Source: Drosophila pseudoobscura (lineage: Eukaryota > Arthropoda > Insecta > Diptera > Drosophilidae). Taken from it: a stretch of 64,000 nucleotides of DNA. Below the pieces are notes generated by a model. The model saw only the letters and a program-made list of their open reading frames with translations, searched no databases and was not told the DNA's origin. How positions within the stretch are numbered: the first letter of the stretch is position 1; each line of letters starts with the position of its first letter. Location of the stretch: contig NC_046679.1 of the NCBI RefSeq assembly GCF_009870125.1, positions 27,776,001 to 27,840,000 of the forward strand, written 5' to 3'. Positions 25,360 to 36,515 of this stretch are shown one piece after another. The translations under genes and the position numbers were made by a program.

Positions 25360-26943
25360 TCAATGGGACACGATCTCTTCTTGGGTCTGGTTCTGGTCCA
25401 GTTCGTAGTAAAGATAACGTGGCTTAAAGTCCAGTTGCTCCCCGGACAGGGCATGCTTGTTGTTCTTATTCAAATTGGTGGCCGTCATAAATTCCGCCTC
25501 GCGAAAATTGGAGGCTATAAAAAGGGTGGGAGGAAGATGGCAAGGGTGAGCATTGGCAAGTCTCAAATCAATCAAAATCAAAAAATACAACATACCCAAT
25601 GAGGTCATGGAAACGCTAAAGTCGGGAGCCAATTTCGTGGCTGCGCCCGGCGTGGGCGTCTGTTCCGGGGCCGAGGCATTCATGGGATCCATTGAACGTA
25701 TAGAATTCGGACAGGGTGGCGTCACGTTGCCAATGGTAATGGGGATTTGTGCCATGATGGAGCGCTTCTCCTGCTGCGTGCGCACTAGGACCTCTACCTC
25801 GTAGTTGATCTGCAGGCAGGCGCAGGCTGCCGAGGCTAATGTGGCCGGCGTCTGGGGCACTTGGAGCATATGAAGGTGTTGGAAATGCTCCAGCTCGCTA
25901 CGGGGCTGGCTGACCAGTTCGTGGCCGCTGCTCAGAAGCGTTTGCCTCTCGACTTTGATGTCCCGGCGCTTTGGTTTGTTCGTTTGCAGGCCCACATAGG
26001 TGCTGACCATGTTGAGCCTGTAGACCACCTCCGTGAGCAGCAGCTGCTGGGGATTGTGCAGCTTCACATGCACCGAAATACCCGCCCCGGGCGAGTATCC
26101 CTGGCGGGGAATCTGCAAATTCAGCTGCAGGGGTTTCTGCCAGAACTTCATTCGTGGCGTCTGCTCCAGACACTGCACTTCTCCGATTCGGGACTCCTTG
26201 CACAGTTCGCTCTCGGAGTAGACCTGCAGCTGGCGTGTGTGGATCACGTCTATTGGTCGATCCGCACTACTGTGAATGAGCAGCTGCAAAGTATATCGGA
26301 TGTGTCCATGGGCGCCCTCATGGCTGCTGGGACAATTCTTGGGCAACTTCACATGGAAACCATAGCTATAGGTGCCGGCCTCTATGATCTGTGGCTGCGA
26401 TGCCTCCGATCCCACAAAGTAATCGATTTTAGCAAAGTAATCCACACGATTCTCAAAGGCCAAAGGCTGCTTTTCCACTTGAAGATTTTGCTGCTGGGAT
26501 TTCTTCGGTTTTCCTGCCTTTTGTGGCTTCAGCCATCCAGTGGCTGCAAATCCGTTTGCTTCCAGGGAAATGGCTGGAAATGCAATGGGCTTTTGTTATA
26601 TATTTCGGGGTTTTTTTACCACACAATTTTGAACACTGTGGAACACTCAGCAGAAAATAATGATAAGGTTATCAACCTGGCAATCAATAAATAAAGCCAC
26701 TTTCACTCAGGTCCAAGGCCCATTATCAGCTAAACCATAAATGGAACTTGATCTTGATCCCCGATGATTCATACCGCACTTGAGGGTTCTTATCAATGGA
26801 GTATCCCCATGAGTCACTTCTCAGTTCTTACCTTTTATTAGGGCACGCTCCGTTAGGGTTAGATATATGTGACCATTAACTGTCTCCCCGGCTCGATAGA
26901 CCCCACTGGGGCTGTCCAATTGCATGTCACAGCGGTAGTTCAT
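25360..26943 (-). CDS. alpha-arrestin Arr-G (ARRDC-like), 414 aa
   Basis: Exons on the minus strand: 26943-26832, 26573-25596 and 25514-25360 (1245 nt, phases consistent). It starts MNYRCDMQLDSPSGVYRAGE. An upstream in-frame ATG exists, but this start aligns with the paralogues and gives the standard 112-nt first exon. The N-domain has YSYGFHVKLPKNCPSSHEG and HGHIRYTLQL. The C-domain has YSPGAGISVHVKL and PQTPATLASAACACLQINYEVEV. The cysteine signature is lost (MKFWQKPLQL). The PPxY position at the start of the last exon reads ASNFREA, so no PPxY remains, although FKPRYLYYE is kept. It is among the more diverged copies but has an open frame and good splice sites, so it is not a pseudogene. 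Confidence 0.9.
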
Positions 26944-27041
26944 TCTGTCAGACTCGACTCTCTTCACTCGACGACTGCTCGGTGATGTCTGGCACTTGTC
27001 GACAATATGTTCGCCCATTAAAACAGGCAAACTATTCAGGC

Positions 27042-27047
27042 CTTATC
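27042..27047. promoter_or_regulatory. single GATA site upstream of Arr-G
   Basis: CTTATC (GATAAG on the coding strand) lies about 66-71 bp upstream of a GCAGTC initiator-like site (A at 26976). The spacing is like that of the tandem sites at Arr-A to Arr-E, but only one site is present and no DPE is seen. Confidence 0.35.
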
Positions 27048-27603
27048 GGTTATACTATAGGTGTGAATGCTACCAGCGATACCATGGTTATTATCGCCTC
27101 AATCTAATCTCCGACTGGGTCTTGGACTCCGATGGCAGTCGTTATCGCTTTTGGCCAACAATTTATAATTTAATTAAAATGCATTACATCCAGTCGAGTG
27201 TCTGGTGTAGCATACATATGGGGAGGGTCCGTCCACTGCCACTAACGCCACTCACGATTCAAGGACGATCCAATTAACAAATTGATTTGTAGGTATACCT
27301 TTATTTATTGTCCACTGATGAACGTATTAGTCTGTACTTAGGATAATTATTGTGGTAAATATAATAAATCGAATATATTTTTATATGGATTGGATGTAAA
27401 AAAGCAATGAGATACATATACTATATGCTAGAAAAATGTATGTTTTTTGGCACTTCAATAAGTTCGTTTCACTCTGTAATCCTAGGACGACGGACTCGGG
27501 TCCACCCTACAAAATGTATATGGATTAAGCCTTTTGGTTTGAACACTTATGTTACTTAGGATGTTAATACGTATATCGCTATCGATTTAAGACACTTTTA
27601 TTC

Positions 27604-29281
27604 CTAAAATAGATGCTCATCCTGCTGAATGGCCTCTATCTGGCGAGGGCGTGGTCGTGGCTGATGCACTTGTGCTGGCACATCCACCTCCACCTCCACC
27701 TCCACCTCCACTTCCACTTGCACCTGCACTTCGTTCTCATTCTCTAGCTCTACTTGTTCGGACAGTGGACCGCAAAGGGAACCAAAGGTGTCCAGACTAC
27801 GACCCGTTTGATCGGTGTTCAAAGAGCCATACGAACGATACAACTGCATGTCCAGACCGGAATCCTCCATTCCCTGGGCCGGAGCCCTTCCAATAAAAGT
27901 GCTGAATCCTGGAAATTTGGGCATATGGATTTGATGGAGGACCACATGTTGGCCGCCATGGCTTTCCAGGGTCTGTTGGCTGCCTGCAAGAGTGGCAAAG
28001 CTGAAGGAAGGTGGAACTGCAAGAAAAATTAAGAAGAAAGAAAATTAAATCAAAGCACAGTCTTGGATTGCATTACACTTACGGCAACTATCGTACGAGG
28101 GCGGCTCATCATCATCTATCGCCTGATGCGGATCATCCGTAGTCGTCTCCAGGATCGTCTCCTCTTCCTCGACCACCACTGGGGGACGGGGTGACACTCG
28201 CTCTATCAGTCGCTGCCTCTCCGGGGTGGTTGTCCTCACCGCCGGTTGTGTGGTGTGGACGGAGCTCCGCAAATGCTGCAGCGATGTGGTGCCCACAATA
28301 ATGGGCACGGACAGGTCCGTGTCGTAGTGAAAGCAGCCCGTCTTTAGCTTCACCTGCAGCGTGTAGTGAAGAAAGACAATGTAATTGGTGTTCAAGGTGG
28401 AACGAGGCGTGTCCATGGGCACGCAGATGCTGGACTCATACTGCCGCTTGGACAGCCGCAGAGTGCGATCCGTGATCAATTCCTTGGTCAGCGTTTTGGT
28501 ATAGAAATTGCGCTTTACTGGTTTGCGCGAGAGGAAGACAAAGTGCTGCCTGATGGAGACCTCCACGCCGATGATGTCGTAGTGCGGCGATTGATTGTCC
28601 ACCTCCAGGCGGAAGGGCACCTCCTGCAAGGGCGTAAACCCAGAGGCAGGCAGGGCCAGGGACGAGCAAATGGGACCCGAAACGCAGGGCCAATGGCAAA
28701 GATATTTCACGTTCTCATCCTTGACCGGAAGCTGCATGTAAGATACGTTTTAGATATCATAGGAAAATGCTCTAAAGTTCAAGGAACCCACCGCAAACTC
28801 TGTATTGAAGTTAAGATCCAATGTCTGCACAACTGTTATGGGCTTGCGAAAGACCTCATCGAATCCCCAGGGCTTGTCGATGGTCAGGGAGATGGTATAG
28901 GCAATGTAGCCATAGGGCCCCTTGCAGCTGCTTGGACAATCGGGCGGGATGCGCAGAGTCAGGACGTAGACATGGACGCCAGCACGGAACAGGGTGTTGT
29001 CGAAGACATTCGTGCGGGAGTGCAGGTACTGCTGATGGCCCGAATAATTGGCCGTTTCGCTCTTCCCGCTCATTGTCCACTGAACCTTGGCCTCGCCCTC
29101 CAGTGTCACATAGACCGCTAGGAATTGAATGGTTGATATTCCTCTGGTATTTCTGATCCAAGGACTCACCATTGACGCGCTTCACCTTATCCGTTCGTAA
29201 CAGAATGCGTCCGCTAATGTACTCTCCGCTGTTGTAGACGGGATTCAGTCGATCCAGCTGAAAAACACAGGTGGTGGGCAT
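27604..29281 (-). CDS. alpha-arrestin Arr-H (ARRDC-like), 499 aa
   Basis: Exons on the minus strand: 29281-29170, 29117-28792, 28731-28083 and 28016-27604 (1500 nt, phases consistent). It starts MPTTCVFQLDRLNPVYNSGE. The N-domain has IPPDCPSSCKGPYGYIAYTIS. The linker reads YLCHWPCVSGP. The C-domain includes FTPLQEVPFRLEVDN. As in Arr-F, PPSY (356-359) ends the third exon and PPSF (364-367) opens the fourth. The tail is longer than in the other copies and carries an alternating Val-Glu run encoded by a hexanucleotide repeat at about 27680-27730. The PxYPV motif seen in most paralogues is not found. An acidic stretch lies between the C-domain and PPSY. Confidence 0.9.
27676..27728. repeat. CCACCT hexanucleotide repeat inside Arr-H
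   Basis: Tandem CCACCT-type units, coding on the minus strand for alternating Glu and Val. The length is a multiple of three, so expansion keeps the frame. Confidence 0.85.
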
Positions 29282-30315
29282 GGCTTCGCTTCAAATTTTG
29301 CACTTCTACTGCATTCGAAAGGATATCAACAAAAGAAAAAACCGCAGAGAGCCAACACAGCCCAACTTCCACACAGCCAGACGCGCACTGAGCTCTCTCT
29401 GCGGCACGGACCTCTTTGTGTTGTGTGGCATACAGCATCCGCCACTGCCAACAGTGCCGCCACTGCCGCCACCGTCTTTCAGGCTTTCCCTTTTTCGGTG
29501 GTTTGGGGCAGGATTGGCGGACTGGCGACGGGGACAACGAATCAATAAGTTGGCGCCTTGCGTCTGTGCAGCCTGTGTCTACTGTCTGCTTCTGGTCTAA
29601 TATTTCAACGCGAATCGCTCGGAAATGGAGCAGCCGCCACTGACTATACGGCTCTCCCTCTCTCTCTCTGTCTCTGTCCCTGTTTCTGTCTTTCTTTCTC
29701 TCCTTTCGGTTTCCTTTGTTGAGCTACAAAACAAAAACATGGCCAAAAACGCAACGGGGCGGATGCTGGCGAGGTCAGGAGCCAACAATATCTGCCTACA
29801 TACGAGTAAGAGTATTACCATACATCAATTCTTGACCAAACACAAAAGCAATCAAAGTGCGTCACGACAAAATACATTATTGGATGTTTTGGGTGTTGGC
29901 CTCCAACCCGTTCGACCACTTTGTTGCCACATTATGTGGCACAATTAAGACCTCGACATCTTTTTGGGTGGTCTGCTTTTGCTCCATTAATTTTGCATGC
30001 ATAATTGCGATAATGAAGTGGAGAGTAGATTGGATTAAGGGTTGGCAAATACAGACAAAGGATGAAAGATGAGATACGTGCCTGTATCGAAGGAGAGTAT
30101 GACATTTCGGCTACTTTTACATACTGTTAATAGAGTAAAAACGAGAGAATGAGATTCTAAGGTTAATGGGGACACTCCTCCCTCGATTCCCATTGTATAG
30201 TTTATTCGCTCATTTAAGTAGCGCTTAAATTCCAGTAATTTCCAAACGTATATCATTATAAACATGTGAATTCCATGGCATAATTTTCTATTGATATTCC
30301 CCAGTCAGGCACGTG
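29282..30315. other. spacer between Arr-H and Arr-I
   Basis: The Arr-H upstream region, with a TCAGTG initiator-like site on the minus strand (A at 29389) and a CT-rich run near 29657-29705. No further gene is supported. Confidence 0.55.
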
Positions 30316-31595
30316 CTATGGTAGCAATCTTCTATAGAAATACCGCATTAAAAATTGCACATACGACTCTTTCTTCTGGCATGTCAGTAATTTAATCCGT
30401 TCGGAGTGTTTATTTAGGGCCAGGGCACCACTTTCATGGGAATAGTAGCTGTGGGCCAGTAGCTGATTAATTGGCTCAAACAATTCGCTTTGACTGAGGG
30501 CTAAAAGTAGAAGCAGGTGTAATGAGATCACGACAGGACAGGTATAGTGGCATACTCACCTAAATTCACAAAACAAAGACGGGAAGATTCAACGATAGAA
30601 ATAGCAGGTGGTGCTGAAGTTCCCACACAAATTGGCAGCCTTAGAGGAGGTTTCATGTGGCTTAGAGTCTCGATATAATAACTGATTTCTATGGCTTGTG
30701 GCTGCCTTTCATCAGTCATAATCGGGGAGGTCAAAGGCAAACGAAGTTCAGCTTGGAATTCGGAGCACTCTGATAGGATACGTATGACTTTTTTTATCTT
30801 TCTTTCAGGATTTTGACCCTCATAATAGATACACTGACATAGCCGTGTGATGGCAGCAGAGCCATCCTTCGATGCCACTTCATAGACAACACTTTGACCT
30901 GGCACAAAGACACTTCTTGGAAGCCAAAGTCTCAGGCATGATTCCTCCTTCATTTGCGGCTTGAGATCTGTAAGTGCGAGGCTTCTTCTGATGACCAAAC
31001 GCTGCGTGAAGCACTTGAAATGTTTGCTCCTTCGTTCAATAATCACTTTAAGGGTATACTCGACAGAGCCATGACCAACTCGACAAGTGGCTGGCAGACT
31101 TTCGGGAAGTTCAAAGTCAAAGCTCCACAGTTGGATAATGCCCGGAAGTAGGCGTTGTCCAGCGGTCAACTTCTTAACTTGATTTATGTGAACTTTGCTG
31201 CCTGTGTAATCCACCTTGGTTGGCTCCTCCAGGCAGCTCCTGGAGCTGTCGTTGTGTTCGATTTGTGGTGGTCCACCGAGGGACTCCTTCCAGTGTACAT
31301 AGCTGATGCCACTTAGGATGATGCTTATACCTGTGAAAGGTACGAGATCAGTATGACCGATGGCCTATCTAACATATATGTCTTCCCATTGTCTCTTCTT
31401 ATCTAATCACTGCTCAGGAACGTATAAAATCTCAAACAGATACGAAACTAATTTGCCTAATGGCATCTGCCACTTACCCTCCACGGGAACAGGCTTCTTG
31501 CGGTCCACTTTTATTGAGAGACAACCCGAAATTTGTTCACCAGTGTAGTACACGGCAGCGGCACGCGATAAATTAAAATCACAATATATTGGCAT
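30316..31595 (-). CDS. alpha-arrestin Arr-I (short, diverged), 357 aa
   Basis: Exons on the minus strand: 31595-31478, 31330-30560 and 30500-30316 (1074 nt, phases consistent). It starts MPIYCDFNLSRAAAVYYTGEQ. The arrestin N-domain is recognisable by VYYTGEQISG and GHGSVEYTLKVIIERR, and the C-domain by SVFVPGQSVVYEV and AIEISYYIETL. It is the shortest copy. The CPSSFEG motif is altered (LPATCRVGHG), the cysteine signature is gone, and neither a PPxY nor a PxYPV motif exists in the tail, which ends with Tyr- and Arg-rich residues. The open frame and matching splice phases argue for a functional but strongly diverged gene. Ubiquitin-ligase recruitment through PPxY seems lost. Confidence 0.85.
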
Positions 31596-33009
31596 TTTCA
31601 CTGGCCAATCGTTTGGCAAATTGCATATAATTAACAAAAGAACAAGAATTATATGTATAATTCGTGATATAATTTCACTACACGCGATTGAGACCCCCGA
31701 ACATTGAGGCGACTCGAAGTGCGGCCTCGTCGACAGGCGGCTGACAAGTGACTGCGACAACTTGGGGCCTCTGATGGAGCTCTGAAAGTACTAGCCACAC
31801 GCCACACAATTGTACGCGTACAACGGATTTTGTTGTTACTTTTTGTGATTTTGTGATTTTGCGATTTTGTGGGTCGACGTCTGTTTTGGCTGGACTGGAA
31901 ATAAAGATAAATTACGAGTAGGTTTACGACTTGGCTTAGGGTTTGAGATTTCTGTTTCTGGCGGAACAGATGAATGAATAGCCCCCAAAAGCGAAGGAGA
32001 ATCCAATAAACTTTAGTACGAACTACAGTTTACTCTGATTTACATATATGTTGCTTTATTGACTTTGGATTTAATCGAATTGAAGACAGATAAGACTTAG
32101 GAATAGTATACTTATAAGATTTCTGGTTAGACTGGCTTTTGAAAATCAAGGGAAGTACAAAGTATATATTGTATACGAGGAGAGTCACACAATCGAAATA
32201 TAAAGGTAGAGCAAAAGACACTTCACTTTCTATATATATGTTTTCCATAATGTGTATAATATTTTTGTATGTTTAGACACCTATGTTAAAAGGTTATTAT
32301 GATGCTTCAACTAAAAATTCTTCATGAGAAATCATAAATAAACGCAGAAGAATTTGGCTAAATTTTGTGTAAATTTTCGCATATTTTTTGTTTGTTTAAT
32401 ATTCTATACATTGAATATTTGGAAAATGTTAATTTCGTATGTTAAATTTATTTTTTTTATTCGGTTAAAATTGTGCAAATTTGTTTTGGGTTCTGTTCTG
32501 GTTTATCGTTTAGCTTAGGCCTAGAAAGAGTGTTTTCTTTTCTTCTATGTTTTAACTACGTTTTTTCTTTCGTACTCGTATATATTCGTGGCCAGTGCTC
32601 ACTGTATATGTATAGGTGTATACATTTTTGACAACTTTTATTTAGCTTTATCAAACAAATACATGAGAAACTCAATTCTTTTTAAGAGACAAGGGACAGA
32701 AAAGGAGAATGGAAGACAAGAATTAAGGTTTGAGTGCAATTTAGGCATATTTTAAAGTGAAGGTTAGAAAGCATAGCTTGAAAGTTATAGTTTAAATAAA
32801 TAAGGAAAATTCAAATCATTTCAAATCGGTTTATTCTAGATAGATTCTACTTTGCTGCAAAATATATACTATATTTTTTTATACGGTTTTCGCTTCTATA
32901 AAAATGTTCGATTCTCTATCTCCGATTTCCATTCCAATCCTTTTCTATATAATATTTTGATTACGAGTAAATATGTAATTGTTGTATTGGTGTTTTTCGT
33001 TTTTGTTAA
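31596..33009. other. AT-rich region between Arr-I and the Arr-J alternative exon
   Basis: No gene is seen. The right part may be 3' untranslated sequence of a long Arr-J transcript that uses the terminal exon at 33010-33167. Confidence 0.5.
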
Positions 33010-33167
33010 TCATTTCTTTTCATAGCTAAAGGATAGCTCTCCTCCTCCTCCTCCCGGTGTGCTGGTGGTCACCTCCTCATCCATCATTGCTGCTGTCGCC
33101 ATCTCCGTTGCCGGTTCCGGGTTCAGGGCGAGGCGCAGCTGGGCATTGGCCTCATCGTAAAGCGTCT
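33010..33167 (-). CDS. candidate alternative terminal coding exon of Arr-J
   Basis: On the minus strand a CAG acceptor after CTGCT is followed by a 158-nt open segment (two bases plus 52 codons including stop). Its phase exactly accepts the phase-1 donor of Arr-J exon 3 (34523). It encodes TLYDEANAQLRLALNPEP at its start and ends GELSFSYEKK. Codon use looks protein-coding (GAG, GCC, CTG, ACC) in the middle of AT-rich DNA, which is why it stands out. Using it gives a 494-aa isoform without PPSY or FKPRYPVY. Only PPDY (436-439) in exon 3 would remain. TLYDEA resembles the xPxYxEA spacing of the normal exon start. RNA evidence is not available here. Confidence 0.6.
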
Positions 33168-34248
33168 CTGTAGCAGGATCAGGTACAGGATCATATATCA
33201 GAGTTCAAAACAATATGTTGAGGTGGCGTTGAGGGTGTGGTCGTGGTCGGTTATGGACGGTACAAAATATGTAGCATGTTGCATGTTGTGGGGAGCGGTA
33301 ACAAGAGAACAAATTTACAAGTTAAGCACATTTTTTGAAAAACCCTTGCAGTTGGCTTACATCTAATTATAAGAAAAATGCATAGTACGAAAAGATGAAA
33401 GTTGAGAAAAAAGATATAGTATATGTTGTGGTTCTTATATCATAAATCGGTTATATATTCAGCTTAAGGTTTAATCAATGCTCAAAGAAAGCATTAAATT
33501 CAATATAATGATATTTTGTTGTTTATAAATATATATTTTTCATATCAATTGGAATTCAAATGTTAATTTCTAAATTAAAAAGTATATATATGTATTTTTC
33601 ATTGAAATATAATGGAAATAATGGAATTATTTGGAGCAAATGCACAATAATTTGTTACTAATTTAATGGAATAAACACTTGGACAATTTCATATTTAAAT
33701 ATAAATATGATAAAACGTGCAATTTAATGTATTACAGAATTTCATTTATAATAAGAATAAATATTGAATATGATATTTGAGTAAGTAATATTCTGATAAG
33801 TAAAGAGATAGCAAAAGAGGAATATATTGAACAAGACAGGACAGGACAGACTGGAAAAAGGACTCGGAAGAGCACTCTAAAGGCTTAAAAATACACAGAC
33901 GGACAGATGAAGAGCTTGACAAGATAACAGATTAAAGGTATACAAATAGATAACATCACTGTACATATTTTTAAGAACATCAGACAAATACAGACAGTTG
34001 GAATAATGTTCAAACAGACAAAGTTTATAGACCATTTCATATGGATTTTTATCTCTCAATACTTTAACAGAATACAAAAGATTAGAGAACAATTTTCTAA
34101 CTACTTTTAAGTAAAGGAATAAAATTAGAATTTGCTGTAGAAAATGCCACTCAGCCATTCAATTGTTTTAGTTTTGCTTTTGCTTTGGTTCTTTTTGCAG
34201 TTTTTGTTAAACAATTTTGTTTTTTTTTTATGTTTTGGAGGGGATGTT
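33168..34248. other. AT-rich interval between the two Arr-J terminal exons
   Basis: Very AT-rich, with no supported coding sequence. It contains the 3' untranslated region of the standard Arr-J transcript and would be intronic for the longer one. Confidence 0.55.
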
Positions 34249-36515
34249 TTATGTGTCGGATTCATTGGAATCATCACTACCGGGCGGTATGGTCGGTGTC
34301 TCATATTCGTAATAGACCGGATAACGCGGCTTAAAGGGCTCACTTGTGGTAACAACAGCCTGAGCGGACATAATGCTGCTCATGCTAACGTTTGTTAAGA
34401 ACTCAGTATCATCGCTGAATTTCTCACTCAGAGCCATAGCATCTTCATACGAGGGCGGCACTAAAAAGGAGGAGATATCTCTTATTATAAATGGAATATC
34501 TAAGCAGATTTATGTCTCATACTCATTGGTATATAATCCGGTGGATTATCGCTATCGCTGGTCACCAATATCGCTGGCAGCATGGAGGCCATAGGCGGCC
34601 TGAGGGCGGCAGTTGTTGGCGTTGATGAAGGCGTGGAGCTAGTGGGCGTTGGACTGGCATTCACTATCATATTCATATTGCTATTGGTCGGCAGTAGTCC
34701 ACCCACTAGACGTCCATGATTGTTGTTATTATTTGTAATGCTACTCAAATGTTGTCTCTGCTGTGCGGTAGGTGTCCTCTGATTCTGATCCCTATCCCGA
34801 TTACGATCACGATCCCTATCCCGATCTCTGTGTCGCGGCCTTTGTTGTTGCGTTGACATTTGTAAATTTTGACTAACTACTTGGTGCTGTTGCTGCTGGC
34901 GATTGAAGCGCAGCAGGGCCTCCGGTCCATCCATAATCGGAATGCTGCCAATGGTCAGGGGGATCTTCAGTTTCAGCTTCCAGTGGAATTCCGTTGGATT
35001 GACAATGATCTTAATCGAATAGTTAACACTAATGGGGCATGTGGGCTTCACCGATGTGGGCGGTATCGACGGCAGATCCAGATATCCCCTGTACACCTTC
35101 CTCGACCAGCGCAAGACATTCCCGAACTGTTTTCGCGCTATCAGATGCTTGTCGTAGCGATACTCATGATGGGGATCGTGCGACTCGTAGCTGACTTCCT
35201 GTTTCAGCTTCACCTCACACTCGGTGATGTCGATGGAGGACTCGTTGTTGATGTACAGCACAAAGTGGATCTTCTGGCCTGGGGCATAGCCGCAGTAGGG
35301 TGTTGAGAACTTCACAGTCAGCGGTCCAGTGGGACAGCAAAAGCTCCAGAAACGCTTACGATCGAGTATCTCCAAGGGCACCTAAATCACAGGTACAGAT
35401 ATAACTTTAGCTTCATTTGAAGACTTTAATACCCGATCGGGAGTACTCACTCTGTATATAGCATCGGCATTCAGGTCCAATGGTTGTATCACGGTAAATG
35501 GCAGCTTGAATACCTTTGGATATCGGCCGGCCCGCTCGATCGTCGTTATGATCTCGTAGTGTATCTGTCCGTATTTACCATCGAACGATGTTGGCAGATT
35601 GTCGGGCAGGATGACATGGAATGTGTACGAGTATTCGCCGGCGGGCCAGTCGATAAAAGAGTTGCTCGCGCACGATCCCAACACGTACGATCTCGATGAC
35701 AGATACGATCGATAGGCACGGCACATGGCGCGCTCGCTATCGCGCGGATATCCCTTTTTTATCCAGCGTATCTTGGCATATCCGCTGACAGTGACGTGGA
35801 TGCCTTTAAAAAAGAGACGAGAGACGTAGAGAAAACCAGGTCAAAACAGGCCCCAAAAAACTATGACTAAGTTCGGTTCCAAATTAAATTGCAATCCGGC
35901 AAACAACATCATCATCATCGTCATGAGTAGTCATCGCCGTAGACACACCAGCCACGCCTTTAACGAGTTCATGGATAAATAAAAATGGCGGCATGCCAAA
36001 AGGAAAACACACAACACATAAACGAACCAAAAAAGTACTACCACAAGCTCCAACTAAACAGAGGTCTAAAAGGAGGGGTAGTCGTAACCGTAGACGTATC
36101 CCCCCCTTCCGTTCCGGCAGGAACCACGATTAATTGCATGGCACACACAAAATGGCGTCGGAGGGGCTCCCCAGATACATTTTAATAATGGCATTAGTTC
36201 GTGTCCTTCGTGCATTTAAATGCAACTAAAATGTTAAGTGCCTTTCCGCATCACTCATACGCCCCGTGAGTCATGTGTGGTATGAGCGAAACTTATGGAA
36301 TTCTAGAATATTTGATTTAAGCTTGGCTTTAAAAAATATAAAAAGTAAAAACAAAATATTAATGGATGCGTAGCACATCATATCCTTTGTTCCTGCTCAC
36401 CTTTGATCCGCTTGGTGGCATCGACGCTGAGATCAACAACGCCAGATAGCTCCTGTCCGGCATAGTAGACACCTTGTGGATTATTATCAAATGATATAAG
36501 GCACTCAATTGGCAT
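34249..36515 (-). CDS. alpha-arrestin Arr-J (ARRDC-like), 512 aa
   Basis: Exons on the minus strand: 36515-36401, 35803-35451, 35381-34523 and 34460-34249 (1539 nt, phases consistent). It starts MPIECLISFDNNPQGVYYAG. The N-domain has YSYTFHVILPDNLPTSFDG and YGQIHYEIITTIE. The linker SFCCPTGP keeps two cysteines. The C-domain has YAPGQKIHFVLYINN. After the C-domain comes a long low-complexity region with Gln runs, alternating Arg-Asp residues and Ser/Thr/Pro repeats (roughly 330-430), found in no other copy. Two PPxY sites flank the last intron: PPDY (436-439) and PPSY (444-447, followed by EDA). FKPRYPVYYE is in the tail. The most complete and probably most typical adaptor of the cluster, it may also use a second last exon at 33010-33167. 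Confidence 0.92.

Noticed and set aside
11175-28400. Many open frames antisense to arrestin exons
   Set aside because: They mirror the coding exons of Arr-A to Arr-H and have no independent similarity or splice structure.
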